This document shows, piece by piece, positions 35,465 through 36,693 of a stretch of DNA of 36,693 bases; the first letter of the stretch is position 1, and each line of letters begins with the position of its first letter. Location: contig CACWZI010000046.1 in NCBI GenBank assembly GCA_902765305.1, positions 1-36,693 on the forward strand, given 5' to 3'. A program made the position numbers and the translations under genes. The notes beneath the pieces are model-generated. The model did no database searches. It was not told the DNA's origin and saw only the letters and a list, made by a program, of their open reading frames with translations. Origin of the DNA: an uncultured Eubacteriales bacterium. GTDB taxonomy: Bacteria; Bacillota; Clostridia; Christensenellales; Aristaeellaceae.

Positions 35465-36586
35465 ATGATTTATCTCGACCACGCCGCCACCACGCCACCC
35501 GACGCCACCGTCGTTCGCGCCGTGGCCGATTGCATGGCGTCCGCATGGCACAATCCCGGGGCGGCCTATTCGGCTTCGGAGGCTGCCCGGCGCATCCTGC
35601 GCCTGGCCCGTCAAACCGTCGCCGGCATGCTGAACGCCCGGCCCCAGGAGGTGCTGTTCACCGCCAGCGGCACCGAGGGCAACAACCAGGCGCTGACGCT
35701 GGCGAAGGGCGGCCATGCCATCGTCGGCGCGGTGGAGCACGCCTCGGTGCTGAAGGCCGCGCGCAGGCACGCGGGCGAAGTGACGGTGATCCCGCCGGAC
35801 GGGAACGGGCGAACCCAACCCGAGGCCGTCGAGCGGGCCCTTCGGCCCGACACCCGGCTGATCTGCGTGCAGTATGCCAACAACGAAACCGGCGCGCTCC
35901 AGCCGGTGGCCGAAATCGGCGCGCTGGCCCGTTCCCGCCGGGTACCCTTCCTGTGCGACGCGGTGCAGGCCTTCGGCAAGGCGCCCATCGACGTGCGCGC
36001 GCTGAACGTCGACCTTCTGACCCTCTCCGCCCACAAGCTCTACGGACCCCGGGGCGCGGGCTGCCTGTTCGTACGCCAGGGTTTGCCCCTGACGCCCTTG
36101 ATCGACGGCGGCGGGCAGGAGTTCGGCCTGCGCTCGGGCACCGAAAACGTGCCCGCCATAGAGGGCATGCGGGTGGCCGCAGAGCTGGCCGCAAGCGATA
36201 TGGAAGCCCGCGCCGAAAGGGAGAAGGCGCTGGCGGCGGGATTCCTTGCGCGACTGAGGGCGCTGGTCCCATCCTGCCGCCTGCTGGCGGAAAACGCCCC
36301 GCGCCTGCCCGGCGTGATGGCGCTGCTGCTGTCGGGGCTGCAATCGGAGCAGGCCGTGGCGGACCTGGACCTGATGGGCATACAGGTTTCCGCCGGAGCG
36401 GCGTGTTCAGCCCGAAGCGAACACGTCAGCCACGTCTACCGGGCGATGGGCCTGGAGGAAAAGGACGCCCGCTGCGTGATCCGCGTCAGCCTGGGCCGGG
36501 AGAACACGTCGGAGGAGATGGCGATTGCGGCGGCGGCGATCGCGAAGGTTTATGGGAAGCGCTGTGAACAGAGCGACAACTTCTGA
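35465..36586 (+). CDS. Cysteine desulfurase (NifS/IscS-like, class V aminotransferase)
   Basis: 373 residues from ATG 35465. A PLP enzyme that takes sulfur from cysteine for Fe-S clusters, thiolated tRNA or other sulfur-containing products. N-terminus MIYLDHAATTPPD is diagnostic. HNPGAAYSASEAAR, TASGTEGNNQAL and AVEHASVLKAA bind PLP. The Schiff-base Lys is Lys191 in SAHKLYGPRGAG, and RSGTENVPAIEGM follows. The catalytic Cys is Cys314 in SAGAACSARSEHVSH; this loop differs from the common GSACSSG form. No ribosome site is strong (GGGCGAAA). No IscU or thiamine/tRNA thiolation gene follows inside the window. An upstream frame from 35381 runs through the promoter and is rejected. The last codons and stop coincide with a repeat end motif. 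Confidence 0.92.
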   Translation: MIYLDHAATTPPDATVVRAVADCMASAWHNPGAAYSASEAARRILRLARQTVAGMLNARPQEVLFTASGTEGNNQALTLAKGGHAIVGAVEHASVLKAARRHAGEVTVIPPDGNGRTQPEAVERALRPDTRLICVQYANNETGALQPVAEIGALARSRRVPFLCDAVQAFGKAPIDVRALNVDLLTLSAHKLYGPRGAGCLFVRQGLPLTPLIDGGGQEFGLRSGTENVPAIEGMRVAAELAASDMEARAEREKALAAGFLARLRALVPSCRLLAENAPRLPGVMALLLSGLQSEQAVADLDLMGIQVSAGAACSARSEHVSHVYRAMGLEEKDARCVIRVSLGRENTSEEMAIAAAAIAKVYGKRCEQSDNF

Positions 36587-36593
36587 TTTGTCG
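36583..36593 (+). repeat. Dispersed repeat end motif CTGATTTGTCG at the desulfurase stop
   Basis: Identical to the outer end of copy 3 and to the hairpin at 173-187. The motif contains the TGA stop of the cysteine desulfurase gene. The following 100 bases to the window edge contain only short direct repeats (AACAGGGAACAG near 36630 and 36643) and no gene. Confidence 0.55.
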
Positions 36594-36693
36594 GGCTGTT
36601 GGTGGAAAAGCAGAGGGTAGTACAAAGGGAACAGGGAACAGTCAACAGGGAACAGGAAAAGCCGCGCACGGAATGTTGCAGCCAGAACGAAGG

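Overview
This window looks like the chromosome of an anaerobic, gut- or rumen-type member of the Clostridia (Bacillota). The grounds are strong AGGAGG-type ribosome binding sites, TTGACA/TATAAT promoters with 17-base spacers, signal peptides and lipoboxes of Gram-positive type, RelB/RelE and PIN-type toxin-antitoxin modules, HD-GYP signalling proteins, and a plant-glycan set (LacZ, cellobiose phosphorylase, GH3 xylosidase/glucosidase, fucose-isomerase-type protein). Most genes are GC-rich. Three AT-rich patches (about 6240-7080, 18930-20410, 29030-30180) hold mobile-element remnants, broken toxin genes, a candidate RNA and a probably acquired acetyltransferase. The genus cannot be fixed from sequence reading alone.

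Layout. 1-6240 (minus strand): lipoprotein plus beta-galactosidase operon, a secreted L,D-transpeptidase, and a short secreted InlB-repeat protein followed at once by a 41-residue lipoprotein. 6335-7052: an internally deleted IS1380-type element that keeps both terminal inverted repeats. 7092-18924 (plus strand): the most unusual part. A 7TM LytS-like histidine kinase and a SARP-type response regulator end at a terminator. Next comes a translationally coupled pair of MATE-type transporters, the second fused to a C-terminal anti-sigma-kinase-like ATPase domain. The last unit is a three-gene operon: membrane HD-GYP protein, small degenerate ATPase-fold protein, and an extracellular beta-propeller HD-GYP receptor. 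The MATE pair and the HD-GYP operon share a 34-base upstream element (27/34 identical), which suggests one regulon.

18925-20520: a candidate structured RNA with its own promoter and terminator, a 10-base tandem array, and a RelB/RelE module whose toxin is frameshifted by a 7-base tandem duplication. 20535-23668 (minus): a frameshifted fucose/arabinose-isomerase-family gene and asnS. 23850-28971 (plus): a GT2 glycosyltransferase, a third MATE transporter and cellobiose phosphorylase. 29126-31030 (minus): a CAT-family acetyltransferase, a miniature inverted-repeat element with target duplication, an orphan antitoxin with a deleted PIN toxin, and a GNAT acetyltransferase. 31527-36586: a fourth MATE transporter, a GH3 glycosidase, and a divergently transcribed NifS-like cysteine desulfurase.

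A family of dispersed palindromic repeats (copies near 1-204, 31161-31376, 32908-33148, and short end motifs at 5652 and 36583) runs through the intergenic spaces. It touches the stop codons of lacZ and of the desulfurase gene.

How the parts may work together (inference): the glycan genes point to use of beta-galactosides, cello-oligosaccharides and xylan or glucan fragments by extracellular or imported routes. The 7-19 kb locus looks like a sense-and-respond module that couples an extracellular ligand sensor and a two-component system to c-di-GMP breakdown and to an efflux or flippase pair carrying its own regulatory ATPase-like domain.
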